The position numbers were made by a program, and so were the translations under genes. The notes under the pieces were generated by a model that was given only the letters and a program-made list of their open reading frames with translations, made no database searches and was not told the DNA's origin. Positions 35,036-46,935 of a stretch of DNA of 64,000 bases are shown piece after piece. Within the stretch, counting starts at the first letter, position 1. Every line of letters starts with the position of its first letter. The DNA comes from Acanthosepion esculentum (lineage: Eukaryota; Mollusca; Cephalopoda; Sepiida; Sepiidae), in contig OZ038509.1 of assembly GCA_964036315.1 (NCBI GenBank), positions 24,245,384 to 24,309,383 of the forward strand, given 5' to 3'.

Positions 35036-36221
35036 AGAATTGATATTCATATTAGATTTGGAGGTCGAGGAAGGAGAGTGAAGTATTGCAAGCAAAGTTA
35101 ACTCCACCCATACAGAACAAAAGATGGTAAGTCATCAAGTCAAGCATCAAAAAGGCCAAGAAAATCTCTGGAGAATAACTATTTCCAAGAACAATTTCCC
35201 AACTCTGCATATCAAACTCTCATTATGTATAAATGTTTCAAATATTTTATTCTAAATATTTTCTAGTTGATTAATAATTCTAAAAAAGCTCTATGTCTAG
35301 TAATATTTTTCTTTGAACCTGATTCATAATCCTTCTTTCTAATACAAACCAACTGTTTTAATTAAAAGACCTTTTACAAGCTCTCTATCAGTTAAAGTTA
35401 ATCCAAATCTTTTAACTCTCAAAATTGATTGGAAATTACACACACACACACACATGTAAACAAACAACAGGACCCTCATTCTGAGCCCATCTCACAATCT
35501 CTTCTTCTGCGTGGGTGTCCCAATCATAATGTCACTCACACACGTTGGTACTAGATTAATTGGTTTTGACAGCATGTCAACCTGTCTGGGGTTATTTTAT
35601 GCCAAAAAGTAAATTGTGGGGAATGGTCAAATTTATTGTTTTTTCAAGGGTTTTCTTTGAGGTTGGCACTAGAGTCAAAGAATTTTCCATTGATATTTCA
35701 AGACTAACAAGAAAACAATTTGCATGAAAATTATTTTGTATTTTTTTTTTTGTAGTCTGTTAATTGGTGTAAATGAGTCTCATGTGCAAATATCAACTCA
35801 AAACTGGAAATCAGCTCTAATCAAATTTTCTTTGAAGAAACACTTTCAAAGTTTGGGATTTTTTTTTATTACAAAAACAAATTGAGTCTTTGCACTTGTT
35901 TTACTTCTAAAGAAAGGCAAACTCTGACGTCAGTCTTTATCCCTGACTCATGCCTATGTTGCATGACTAGTTATATTAAGAGGAAATGTTTGCACCTCTT
36001 CACAAAGACAGCTTTAGGTACATATAAAGGACTGGGGAAGAGGAGGTCAGGGCATTTTTCTTGTTTTAGTGAAAGATCTGTTAAAACAAGAATGTTCTTG
36101 GAAATATTAAAAATTCTAATTTATTTCATAATCCATTCACTCAAGAAGTCATCATTTTAAAACTTGAAAACGAATTGAAGTTACAAAACATACTTAAACT
36201 ATTAGCTAATCCAAACACTTT
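35036..36221. other. Non-coding stretch
   Basis: A fragment of the repeat B start (CAGCATGTCAACCTGTCTGG) lies at 35571-35590. A short CA run is at 35439. No gene is recognised. Confidence 0.4.
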
Positions 36222-36290
36222 TTTACTTATTTCACCCCAAGCAAGGCAATAAAGCCATTAAGATGCAAAAAGTTACCGAGTGTTAAATAT
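36222..36290. repeat. Repeat family 3 fragment
   Basis: TTTCACCCCAAGCAAGGCAA and AAGCCATTAAGATGC, matching 30724-30800. Confidence 0.65.
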
Positions 36291-36304
36291 GTGAGAAAAA
36301 CACA

Positions 36305-36565
36305 TTATTGCTTAATTCATTCTCTACGACTTATCAACTTTTTGCAGATTATTTAAAGCCAGAAAATATTCTGGGGGAGGATAATGGTTTAGTGCTACAA
36401 GTCTTACTAATTAACCCATCACTGCGGAGAGAGTAGATGGATTTGTACCATTCCCAAATGTATTTGCAAATAAGTGAATATAACAAACCCAACATGAATT
36501 GGAACTCGGCTCTCCAATTAAGAATTCCGAGCCATTATCTACTACACCACCCAGACATCCAAGCT
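36305..36565 (-). mobile_element. tRNA-derived SINE family 2, about 260 bp
   Basis: The minus-strand head has A box TGGTGTAGTAGATAATGGC and B-box-like CCGAGTTCCAATTC. The body follows with TCACTTATTTGCAAATAC and CAAATCCATCTACTC. The tail has ATTAGTAAGACTTGTAGCAC, AATATTTTCTGGCTTTAAAT and GATAAGTCGTAGAGAATGAA. Head-to-tail order matches 62893-63155. Confidence 0.8.
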
Positions 36566-37095
36566 TATGGCACCAGGCAGAAGATAATGAGAGAGTTCCA
36601 TAAGCAAGAAGTGTGACAGAAGAAACTATTAACATAGAACTTACAGTTACATCTCATCATTTCAACTGTAAAATGATGAGACCTTGCCGCCAATCTATTA
36701 CTGTGTTTACATTCGTAAAGTCTAGGTAGCAAAGAGGAAAGTTCATCAGAACAATTACCATGAAAGTATTTATAGAAAAGGCTCAGGGAAGCTATATTAT
36801 GGTAGTGGGAAAGTGACTGAAGACAAGATGCCAGGAAAGGACCAATAACATAGCAGATTCTTCTTTGGATTTTATCAAGAATCTCTAAGTATATAACAGG
36901 AGCACCAAACCAGATGTGACAGCAATATTCAAAGCATGGACGAATGGTAGACTTATAAATCTATAAGATAGATTCTGGAGAGAAAAGTTATCTAGCCTGA
37001 CACGGTGAACCAATTTTCCTAGTAGCAGACCTAGCAAGTGATTCAATATAATCTTTCCATTTCATATTAGTGGAAAATGTTAGTCCAAGAAGGTA
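36566..37095 (-). pseudogene. LINE family B reverse-transcriptase C-terminus
   Basis: Minus-strand translation in order: ESILYIYKSTIRPCFEYCCH, then IWFGAPVIYLEILDKIQRRI, LQSLSHYHNIASLSLFYKYF, HGNCSDELSSL and NRLAARSHHFTVEMMRCN, with SFFCHTSCLWNSL near 36600. This covers the thumb and the post-RT domain, and the catalytic core is not included. It is open over long stretches with few stops, so it is younger than the family A copies. Confidence 0.85.
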
Positions 37096-40074
37096 TCAAA
37101 ATTAACAAGCCATTCTTTGAATAAATACAAGTAAACAACCCAGGAAAATAGTTTTCTCCTCTCCTTTCATAATCCCTATGTACTCTAAGTGTCCACTGCA
37201 AAGATCTTACAAATTACTAGTTAGACAAAGAAAATGACCAAAACAAAACTTATCTCTACATATTCTTGCATTTTGACAAAGGCTTACCATAAGGATCAGC
37301 TTTGAAGAATGAGTTCCTAGGAAATTTCAACCAATTATGTATTTGAGTGTCACATGAAGAAACGAAGCTACAGACAACAAAGTCAGGGACATTATTTTTT
37401 CGCTCAGATTCTCCCAAAGCAAATAGTATAAACTAATTTTGGATTATCAGCATTGCCACAAAATCTCATCAAGATATCCATTATAATGATACAACTCAAC
37501 CAACTTTTCTAATCTCAACTATTGGAGTTTCCTGTTTGTATTAAGCAAAATCACACAATTTCCAGCCTGAACTACCTTTTGAATAATCAATATTACACGA
37601 ATAAGAATAGAAGATGGAAAAAAGAGAGTAAAAATAAATCTTATGACAGGATTAGCAAGAATATAATAGAACTAATGAGTAGAATTAGGAAGAAGAGTTT
37701 TATTAATTTCAAATCAAATTAACTCGGCTAAAGAATTCTCAAATATTGAGCTAACATTTTTCATGATTATCACCACTTGCTGGCCATTATAAATATTCTG
37801 AATTTAGAAATAGGAGCAACTATTTTAGTTGACAGTTTATCAAAATACATCTCTTACTCCTTCATAAATAACTGGGCATAAGATCATATGAATGTTATTA
37901 AATGTTCATTTCTTTCTGGATTGCTATAAATAAAATGTATCAATGGAATGTAATTTTACACCATAAGCTTCTGGTTTTAAAGATGTACTTTAAAATATGT
38001 TCCATCAGAATAAAATAAAAATCATGTTGAAAAGAAAGAGTCATCAGTATTTGATTGATTCGTTTTCTACGGCTTATCAACTCTTTGTAGGGTTTGTTAT
38101 AGGAATCACCACTAATTCGCTAAACAAGAGCATACCGTGATGAAAAAAAGGCCCCAAATTTGATGAAAACAATTTTTTGTTGTCTAAATGTTTGTTATTA
38201 TTAAGAGGAAAGACCAAAGTATTTTTTGATTATGTTTTTTACATTTTTTAATACTTCCTAGCACATCTGAAATGCTAGTAAAAAATCTTGTTTTTTTTTT
38301 TGAGCCAATGAAATCGCAATAAAATCAATGATGTCTGCCATTTTTGAGAAACTTATTAACAAAAGTTAAATTCTCTGTTTAAAAATCTTGCAAAAATCAA
38401 TTATACCTTTTTCAAAAGTTATTTGAGGAAAATTAAAAAATTTAAAGTTTACTAAAAAAGTAAGTAATGTTTTTAGCAGAAAAAATTTAGTTGAAAATAA
38501 GAGAAGGATGTCTTGACTTTAACAATGGTGACTTGTTTCAATGTGTGAATTGATGGTTACATCAATTATTGAGAGCTTATATCAGGGGAATCTATCAGAC
38601 AGAAGTGACATTTTTTTTTTTGATTTAAGTGAACCAACTTATTTAGCTACACAGTAAATCTTATAGATTCAATAATAGGCAAAATACTTATACACACAGA
38701 CACACTAATATCAATAAATATCCTAAAAATAAAGAAATTTAGAAAACTATCAGTGTTATATATTTAAATAAACTGTCAGAATGTTCTTCTCGGGGATAAA
38801 CAAGGTTTAACGTTAATGTTTGGATATAAAAACTTAGAAATAAAAATGACTTATTACTAACTTTTAACCATTTACCAGATATTTAGAAAAAAATTATTTC
38901 CTGTGCATTTTCTTCTGCCATATAAAAGACTTCTAAGAATAGTTGTCTTGTGGATATAATAATAGAGAATCATCTATGTATCTGAAATGACCACTTTCCA
39001 GAAATTCCAAAAAATAGACAAGCCAAAATGCCACTAAGAGAAGACCCCCATCGGTTAACTAAATTTATGTTTATAAAAAATTTTATTGAAGGTGAAAAAC
39101 ATTGATTAGTAATTAAATGGCACATTTTTATGATTTTGTGTAGGAATAAGTAATTTTGTTACAGTTTTAGTTAAGTGTGCTTTTAGTAAGTTCACACATT
39201 TCTTTACAAGAACATTTGTATATAAAGATTTTATATCTAAACTCATCATATATTTGTTTTTGATGTCTGTGTTTTGTAATTTATATGACTTTACCCAATC
39301 TTGTCAACAAAGTTAATGCTTGTATGACAAAAATAATCTTATTCCAATTATTTTTAAACTTCATTGCTATAATATTTTTTGTCTTATGTTAATGTTTGGA
39401 AATGAAAAAAAAATTCATTTCTAACTTCTTAACCATTTGCCATATATTTGAAAAAAACATTTTTTTTTTTTACCATGTTCCGACATATGATACACTTATT
39501 AACAATACTTCTATTGACAAAATAATCATAATCTAATTATTTTTAAACCTCACTGCTATAATGTGGTGGTGCTATGGATCCCAGTTGTTATTCGACTAAT
39601 CACTAACTACTATTAACCAATTGTACAAGATGACATTTATGAAACATGTCGATTTACAAAGCAATAAGTTAAAGTCTTTGTGTAACTTGCAAAAATGTCT
39701 AATGAGTTTAATCAAGTTTAATCCTGAAAGCATTAGAAAATTGTTTACATCTATGTTGTTTATTAATGAGACATAATCCATTTGGATCAACGTGAAATTA
39801 GTAACAATAAAAGGTTATTATCCAAAGGGAAACGTGTGTAGCCAAATGAATAACAACAAAGAGACAAAGAGGATTTAAAACTATTTTGATTGTAACAGCA
39901 GGGATATTTGGAGACAGCAACCGAAAGAGGGTTTTTACTTAATTATTTATACTATAAAAGGATAGATTTAGATATACACAGAGGTGTATACATGTAGAGA
40001 TGTATCAATAAGTCCATAGCTTAATGATAAAAAAAAGCACTTGTTTTACAAAGAAATATTTTTCAACATAATTA
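37096..40074. other. Long AT-rich stretch without a gene
   Basis: A SINE family 2 tail fragment lies at about 38056-38110 (TTTTCTACGGCTTATCAACT). Phrases near 38810-38895 recur loosely at 39385-39465, and AATTATTTTTAAAC(T/C)TCA(T/C)TGC occurs at about 39347 and 39535, so an old duplicated repeat is likely. Short open frames lack domains. Confidence 0.4.
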
Positions 40075-40650
40075 CCATATATATTTCTGAGTATAAGACC
40101 AGGTCAAAAAATATAACAAATTTTCCTGAATTTATCCTCTACCTGTAGTATAAGACGACTGCTTACTGATTATGTAAAGATGATGTTATTAGAAATATCT
40201 TCACTTACGGTATCCTTAGAAATTCAAAATAAACAAAATAACAAAACAGTTCCTATATCCTTTTTTTTCCTACACATGTCCCTAAAAGGGAAATCATTGT
40301 GTTGTTTATATTTGGTCACATGATCTCTTGCAAATACTGATTCTTCATCTTTTTCATCCCCTTCCTTTTCTATATCTAAACAGCTACAGACAGCCTGGTG
40401 TACTAATAGCCATTTACTTATACTTCATTGACAACTAAATGATACTTTGTTACTGTATATTTCCATGTATAAGGCGACTTTTACATGAGGTAAAAAAAAT
40501 ATAAGAAATTTTCCTGAATTTATCCTCTAACAGTAGTATAAGACGACTGCTTACTGATTATGAAAAGATGATGTTATTAGAAATATCTTTACTTACGGTA
40601 TCCTTAGAAATTCAAAATAAATGAAATAACAAAACAGATTCTATATCCCA
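40075..40650 (+). repeat. 190-bp direct repeat, two copies about 385 bp apart
   Basis: 40075-40260 and 40455-40650 share long blocks such as TTTTCCTGAATTTATCCTCT, AGTATAAGACGACTGCTTAC and TATCCTTAGAAATTCAAAAT with few differences. The start TTTC(TGAG/CATG)TATAAG resembles the ends of a widespread DNA transposon class, but no inverted partner is clear. Confidence 0.8.
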
Positions 40651-40748
40651 AGAAGGTTAAACGCACACTTTCCTGGAGGATAGCATCAGCCATGCTGATG
40701 GGAAGCAGAAAGTGATCTCTCAGATGACAAATGGAAAGAAATTTAGTT

Positions 40749-40753
<5 letters not shown>

Positions 40754-40791
<38 letters not shown>
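40754..40791. repeat. (AT)n microsatellite
   Basis: About 19 units, then AAAT repeats and a short further TA run. Confidence 0.9.
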
Positions 40792-40801
<10 letters not shown>

Positions 40802-40854
40802 TATATATATATGTATTATTACTATATAGATGTTATTTTGAGTTGGTACCTTTT

Positions 40855-41075
40855 ATTTTTTATTAAACAGTGAAATAAATAACCAGCCTAAAATGAGAAG
40901 TCCTACTAAAGAAAAAGTGTACTGCTGACAGAAACCAAACTTGCATCCCATTTTTACATACTTTGGCTTAAGAAATGGTTTCCCTGAAGTAAAAAAAGAG
41001 ATGCTGGTTTGATTTCTGTCAAAGGCATCATGAACCCACTACAAATAACGCTTATATATTAATAAGAAATAATGT
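40855..41075. mobile_element. Second copy of the palindromic tRNA-like element
   Basis: TATTAAACAGTGAAATAAAT and ACCAGCCT correspond to 4928-4970. Inside, AACCAAACTTGCATCCC (minus-strand B-box-like) and GATGCTGGTTTGATTTCTGT (plus strand) form an inverted pair around GAAATGGTTTCC, as in the copy at 4806-5292. Confidence 0.55.
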
Positions 41076-42302
41076 TGAAATAAAAAAAAAAATTTAAAAA
41101 AATACTGTCGATAACCCCCTGATGAGTGAATGGTGTAATTCCAGAAGGGTCAGTCTACAAAACTCTGGAGTCTGAATGCTGAAAGTAACATCAATCAGCT
41201 AAGTGACATACCTTTTTACTGATATTAATTATGGATTTTTCAGTACACCTGCATCACTGCCAAATCTGACACAAGGTTAGTTTAAAGTGGGTAAGGCAGC
41301 AATACTGCAGAAAATTTGTTCACATCCCCTCATGATGTATAAAGGGTATATTTAAACAGCAAGAATTCATAGGGAAAAGTTCTATTAAATTCAACTGATA
41401 AAGTCTGTTTCAGTTTTTTCATTGTATTTTTCTAATTTCTGAATATGATGTTGTACATCAGAATCAAAATTGTGGATAAGCTGTCCGTAGTTCAATGTTG
41501 TGCCCTGTTTTTGTTCAAGTACATTCGAGCACCTGTCATTATCAAGAACTAGATTTTGTCAGTATGATAGACAAGATTTTGCTTGTTACATTCTGATGGT
41601 TTTGGGGAATGCTAGAATTCAAATTAATTCAAATATACACAGTGCTGTCATGCACAAAATAGTTTCCTAAAGATCAAACACACTGGAGAATGAATGCATC
41701 AAATGTTTATACATATTATTATTTTATATACCTTTTAAAATGACATCTGTGGTGAAACATATTTAATGCAGGTTTTCTTTTGTAGAATAATAACTCCAAG
41801 TATTTAGAGCCTTTCCTTGCAATGAGTGCTATTAGTATTTTGCTGTGATCTTCTAGCATTTATCTTAATAGTTGTATTTTGAATCATTTCATCATAAAGC
41901 TAACATTATAATTAATTCCCAGCAATAGAATTTACTACTAATTCTTATAATAGGACATTAAAAGCAAGTAAGCATTTTTCAATATGGAGAAGAAACCATC
42001 AAGATACACAGTCCAAAGACTGGCTAATTATTTGCTTTCTCTGGAGGATAAAAATGTGACATAAAGTCTTTTTTTATTTTAAATTGAGGACCCAGACACT
42101 TTCACATGATGTTTGTTTCCTTAAACAATCATATTCCACTGGCTTTTGCTGGAGACCTCAAGACATACTTTGACCCTTTTAATGCTAAGAGGAGGAATCA
42201 AAATTCTATACTTATTACTGATTTATCTACCAGAACAACTCATATATAAGCCGTAAGTTAACAAAAAGTATGTATTTAAACAGAGGCAGTAATACACAAA
42301 AA
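41076..42302. other. Non-coding stretch
   Basis: No gene or clear repeat. Confidence 0.4.
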
Positions 42303-42873
42303 AATTTACATTGTTCGAACTGTTATCCTCATCTTTATTTTCATATTCACGGCATTGTGGTTGTTGTATGCCTGGCCTTCTTCAGGTGATATATATTGAA
42401 ATTTTAAACTGAATCCTTTACAATGATTGAAACATATTGAATATGGCAATAAAGATGAGGACAACAGTCCAAACAATGTAAATAGTGTAAATAGTTAAAA
42501 TACCTCATCTGAGAAATAGAGACAGATGTTGAAGGTGAATATGGCAATAAAGATGAGGACAACAGTCTGAACAATGTAAATAGTGTAAATTGTTACAATA
42601 CCTTGTATCAGAAAAGTAGACATATCCTAAAGAAGACCGGAGTGTACAACAGTCAAAACATTGTGAATATGACAATAAAGATGAGGTCAACAGTCCAAAT
42701 AATGTAAATAGTTACAACCCCACATCTTAGAAATATAGACAGATCCTGAAGAAGGCCAGGGCATACAATCACTGAAACATCATTAATGTATTAATAAAGA
42801 TGAGGACAACAGTCCAAACAATGTAAATAATGTAAATAGTTACAACACCTCGTCTCAGAAATAGAGACAGATA
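42303..42873 (+). repeat. Tandemly amplified SINE family 1 tails
   Basis: One minus-strand tail (42303-42397) is followed by four plus-strand tails at about 42421-42526, 42527-42625, 42626-42744 and 42745-42872. Each contains AATAAAGATGAGG(A/T)CAACAG, AATGTAAATA and an ACCTCATCT-AGAAATA(T/G)AGACA end. The last two are complete 119- and 128-bp units starting CCT(A/G)AAGAAG. No heads are present. Confidence 0.88.
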
Positions 42874-45829
42874 CAAAAAAAATTTATTTGTAACTCCAGA
42901 AAAGTCTGACAGATCCACCCTTTATAAACAATCAAAGCAAAAGGAAGACATGAAAAATTTGTGAAGTCTAATAATCAAATCGTGAGTGTAATTAATTTAA
43001 TAGAAAAGATAAGGAATGAAACACGAGAAAGTAAGGAAGCCTATTTTCGAACAAATGAATTAAGGCAACCAGCTTGCTGTTTCTATGAAGATTTTGAGTA
43101 AGAATAAAGAAAGCACTGTTTTTAAAGTCACAATCACACAACTGCAATGACGGAGGGAGGTATTACATGACCTTCAATTTTGTCACAGGTCACTGCAATC
43201 ATTAATCCTGCACAGTTTCAAAAGGATTTTACTTACCTCACTGCTTACTCTGCTAATTGATCAGATTAATTAGTGAAAAGCAATCAAACTAAAGCTCTGC
43301 TTTCATCACAAATGATTTTTAAGTAGCCAATTTCAAAGCAAAACAGGAAATGTTTCTTTTAACACAATTCAATGTCCTGCTCATAATTTTGTAACTAAAG
43401 CAGGAAAAGAAAATCTAACACAGGCTTGAAAGAATGCAAACAATAAGTACTTCAAGTTATTCTTTACAAAAGCTCCAGGAAGTGTTTAAAAATTAAAATT
43501 CTCTCTCTCTCTCTCTCTCTGTCCAGTTAAAATGAAGTATCATCCACAACAAAATTAACAAAGTTCCTTCTCTGCCTCTTAACAAAAAGTAAGAGCTAAA
43601 CAATGTGCATGAAGAAAAATTCAATTTAGCACAAAAAAAGTTCTAGATCAATTTTCTAATGTCTAAGAACTTGAAACCAGAATAGAAAGTAAGTGTTTTT
43701 ACTTTGATTCTATATAGCAACTCAGCTTTGCTTGAGACACATTTCTTGAAAAAGGTCAAAGAAATATAAACTTGTAAGAACACATATTCCATTTTGAACA
43801 ACAATTTCAGGAAAAACCCTTTGATTTATAATGTGGAGAAAAAAGACAAAAGCAAATATCACTTGGTTTTACTAAGTTGATTTTGTAAATAATTTTAGCT
43901 ACCATTTAACAGAATTAATAAAAAGTTTTCATTGGATTACAAGTTATCCCAAAAGCAGAAAAGTTTGTTTTGGGGGGTTCTTTTTAAAAAAAATAAATAA
44001 ATAAATAATTAGTCATGTAGAAACTCTCTCCAAAAGTTTGTCTTAAAGAAAACTTATTTCTCATTAAAAATAAATATCTAAACTTTTGCCACTCCTATTT
44101 GCCAAACATCATTGAATAGTAATGAAATCATTCTCTCATTCTCAACAAATTCTCCATGACCTGCACTTGCAGATATGGCACAGGATTAGTGCATTGGGTG
44201 TCAAAACAAAAGGCCTAAATTCTTATGGCAGCTGTTGGTTTGGCTTACACATATACATTCACAAAAAGGAAACACGAGACTGCAAGGCTAAATTCAATTT
44301 ATAAAATATCTTTCAAGAATGTGCAAACATTCCTTGGCCTTATTCAATAATAAAAAGAAACAATAACCAACTCACAAGAGAAACATTTACTTTCTCTGAC
44401 CGTTGGTATCTTTTTGGCAATGGTGACATTTGGCTAAACAATCCTTCTAACAAATCTGAAATTCATATCATTTTCTTCATTTGAATTCTATCAGCCAAAC
44501 AGAACGGTGCAATGCCATCATTCACTGCTCGATCAACATTTGAAGGAGTTCATTTAATGAATATCATCAGAACAACAGGATGCGGCCATTAAATGTTTTA
44601 CTATAAAAGCTTAGTCTCCTTGAACCACTTAAAAACCGCAATTACATATTTTCAAAAACAACTGCTATTTTCAACTGGCTGAGAAAATGATGTTTAGTCT
44701 TTAAAGTTTTCACTAAGACTCGGATGCACAAAATGCCAGGGTTTTTTTTTGGGGGGGGGTCTGTATTAGGAAAAACTGAGGTGTAATGTTTTTTGTTTGT
44801 TTTTTTTCATTAATATTTTCTGCACTGCATCTTAAATATCTTGCTGGATGACAAAGTATGACAAATGTATATATCATAAATTTCCTCATTTAACCTAAAT
44901 TTGCCAAACTTTTTTAATAAATTTAATTTATTGCTGACAAGTGAACGCTACAGCCATTGACAAAATCTCATTCAGTGTTTTAAGAAATCAACTACCATAA
45001 AAGCTAATCAGGAAGAATGTTTAGAGCTTTCTAACAACAACGACCTCTTTCACTTGTTTTCTTCTTATATTTTCCCAAATTCCAACAACAATATTGACAA
45101 GGATTTAGTAGAGGTCATCTCAAACGAAAATATGTTTTCCTCATAAAAATCAGGAAATGTGAATTACTACTAGCTGAAGAGCGGAAACCATGTCAGCAAC
45201 CTTACAGATGCAAGGCTTTCTCTACTGAACAACCAGACGATGCAATAGGGTTTTATAAATTCCAACAAGAAAACCAACACTCGAAGAAAGCCAAAGTGAA
45301 AACAATTTTCATTCAGAAAACAAAAATACAGGCTAAAAATTCAGTCAAGAAATCTGAGAGATTCCATTGGTAACCACACCTAACATTCTCTAAGGTCAGC
45401 TTCCCAATTTAAAAGCTGCATTAAAAAAAAGTGATTTGATCCTTGTAAGAAATAAAAGATTCTTTCTGAGCAATTCAGCATGATAAACTTATTTAAAAAA
45501 TAAAATAAACAGCTAGGCAACCCATAATCTCAGAAATGCCACAGACCGTGAATAACATCCAATCCAGTTTCTTGACAAAAAACTCTTAAAAAATATGTAA
45601 ATATGTCAAGATTTTGAATCAAATATAAACAGCAATTAATTATCCACTAAAAATAGCATTAAGTTATATATATATATATATACACATATATATATGTTTA
45701 AACATGTTCTGTTGAATGTTAAAGACAACATAGTCCTGCATATTTTCTTTTGAATTTTCTCATATTTTCTGAGACTTTTTATTTGAAAATTATATCGAAA
45801 TAAATATTGTCCGTACGATAACCAAGTAC
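42874..45829. other. Long low-repeat stretch
   Basis: This is the least repeat-rich part of the window. A (CT)10 tract is at 43501-43520 and a G-run at 44750-44759. A motif-dense segment at about 43185-43400 includes CTAATTGATCAGATTAATTAG-like paired homeodomain-type sites. No exon is supportable. Confidence 0.4.
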
Positions 45830-45855
45830 TTTCGAACATCATTGTTCATCTTCAG
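45830..45855 (-). repeat. Hammerhead-like terminal motif
   Basis: On the minus strand CTGAAGAT is followed by stem GAACA/TGTTC with loop ATGA and then GAAAG. This is the same design as at 3606-3630, 49738-49770 and 63749-63811, with a different but paired stem. The surrounding minus-strand frame (STWLSYGQYLF) is short and unassigned. Confidence 0.4.
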
Positions 45856-46021
45856 GGTCAAAATTTGTTTTAAAACATTTGCAAATTGTCTTGTAGCGGA
45901 ATTATGCTGCTACATTTTTTACAAACTTAATAAATGTTACAAAATCATTTTAATTTCAAAAGACACGATGATGTTATCACGTGCATGCCGAAGATTTTTA
46001 ATCATGTGACGGCGTGAAAAA

Positions 46022-46067
46022 TTTACACATATATATGTATACATATATATATATGTGTGTGTCTGTA

Positions 46068-46126
<59 letters not shown>
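46022..46126. repeat. TA/TG compound microsatellite
   Basis: Interrupted TATG/TG units and then about 23 uninterrupted TA units. Confidence 0.9.
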
Positions 46127-46129
<3 letters not shown>

Positions 46130-46261
46130 ATTTGGAGATGAAACATTCTGCAAGAGAGAGATTGTTGGAACTGTGGGAATATTTAAAATTCTAAGATCCA
46201 TGATGTTTATCTAAAACTGATAAAATCAGCCATAGTTGGCACCATACAGCAAACATAAAAT

Positions 46262-46480
46262 ATGTTGCAAGGTTTGACAGGCAACATCCATGGTAAGGTT
46301 TGTAAATCATCAAGTGGACTTACCATTTCCCTAAGGACACATCCAAGTGAGCTTGCTTTTAACAGTAAATTCACCTGCACCACATGTGGAGTGAAAAGCA
46401 AATCTCTTGTAAGGCTTGAAAAGCACTTAAGAAAACATCAAGGAATTAGTATAAAAAATGGTCCCACTCAGTTGCAGGTT
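46262..46480 (+). pseudogene. C2H2 zinc-finger-coding relic
   Basis: The frame reads a finger FTCTTCGVKSKSLVRLEKHL then RKH, which fits C-x2-C-x12-H-x3-H exactly. Upstream, GKVCKSSSGLTISLRTH is a second finger in which the first Cys is Gly and the first His is Ser. The CKSSSGL style is typical of the zinc-finger ends of LINE proteins, not of transcription-factor arrays. It ends in an (ATT)n microsatellite encoding poly-Ile. I infer a retroelement fragment; a host exon cannot be excluded. Confidence 0.5.
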
Positions 46481-46492
46481 GATATTCCATCA

Positions 46493-46522
46493 TATATTAT
46501 TATTATTATTATTATTATTATT
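46493..46522. repeat. (ATT)10 microsatellite
   Basis: Uninterrupted trinucleotide run immediately after the zinc-finger relic. Confidence 0.95.
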
Positions 46523-46689
46523 ACTACCTATAGATAGGCAGCAAATAAAATCAAGAGATTTCTCATTATTATTATCCTTTCAGAATCAATGCTATTCTAG
46601 ACTAAAGTGCCAAATTTTGAAAGATCAATAACACTGACTTTCATATAAGGAGGAAAATATATTTTTAATAATTTCAATTTTTTTTTTTT

Positions 46690-46935
46690 TTTTGCTAATA
46701 TTCACCCAATACAAGAACAAAGAGTCACTCAAGGTAGAGGGTTACTGTGTGGAGTTGTATAAGAAAAGTCAAGTGTTAGAAGTATAGAATTACAGTAGAC
46801 TAAAGAAGGAACTGGAAAACCAATCCTAAACAGAAAACAAAAGATAAACCTCTACTCCTGTTTGAAAGACCGAAGAGGAGTGTGAACCGGACGATAGGCA
46901 AACTTATCTACTCCTATTGCAAACCTATCTACTAA
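46690..46935. repeat. LINE family A tail joined to repeat family 3
   Basis: 46700-46745 has ATTCACCCAATACAAGAACA and AGTCACTCAAGGTAGAGGGT, the minus-strand family A tail. 46806-46930 has the family 3 blocks CCAATCCTAAACAGAAAACA and CCTCTACTCCTGTTTGAAAG, then GAGTGTGAACCGG. Confidence 0.6.
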
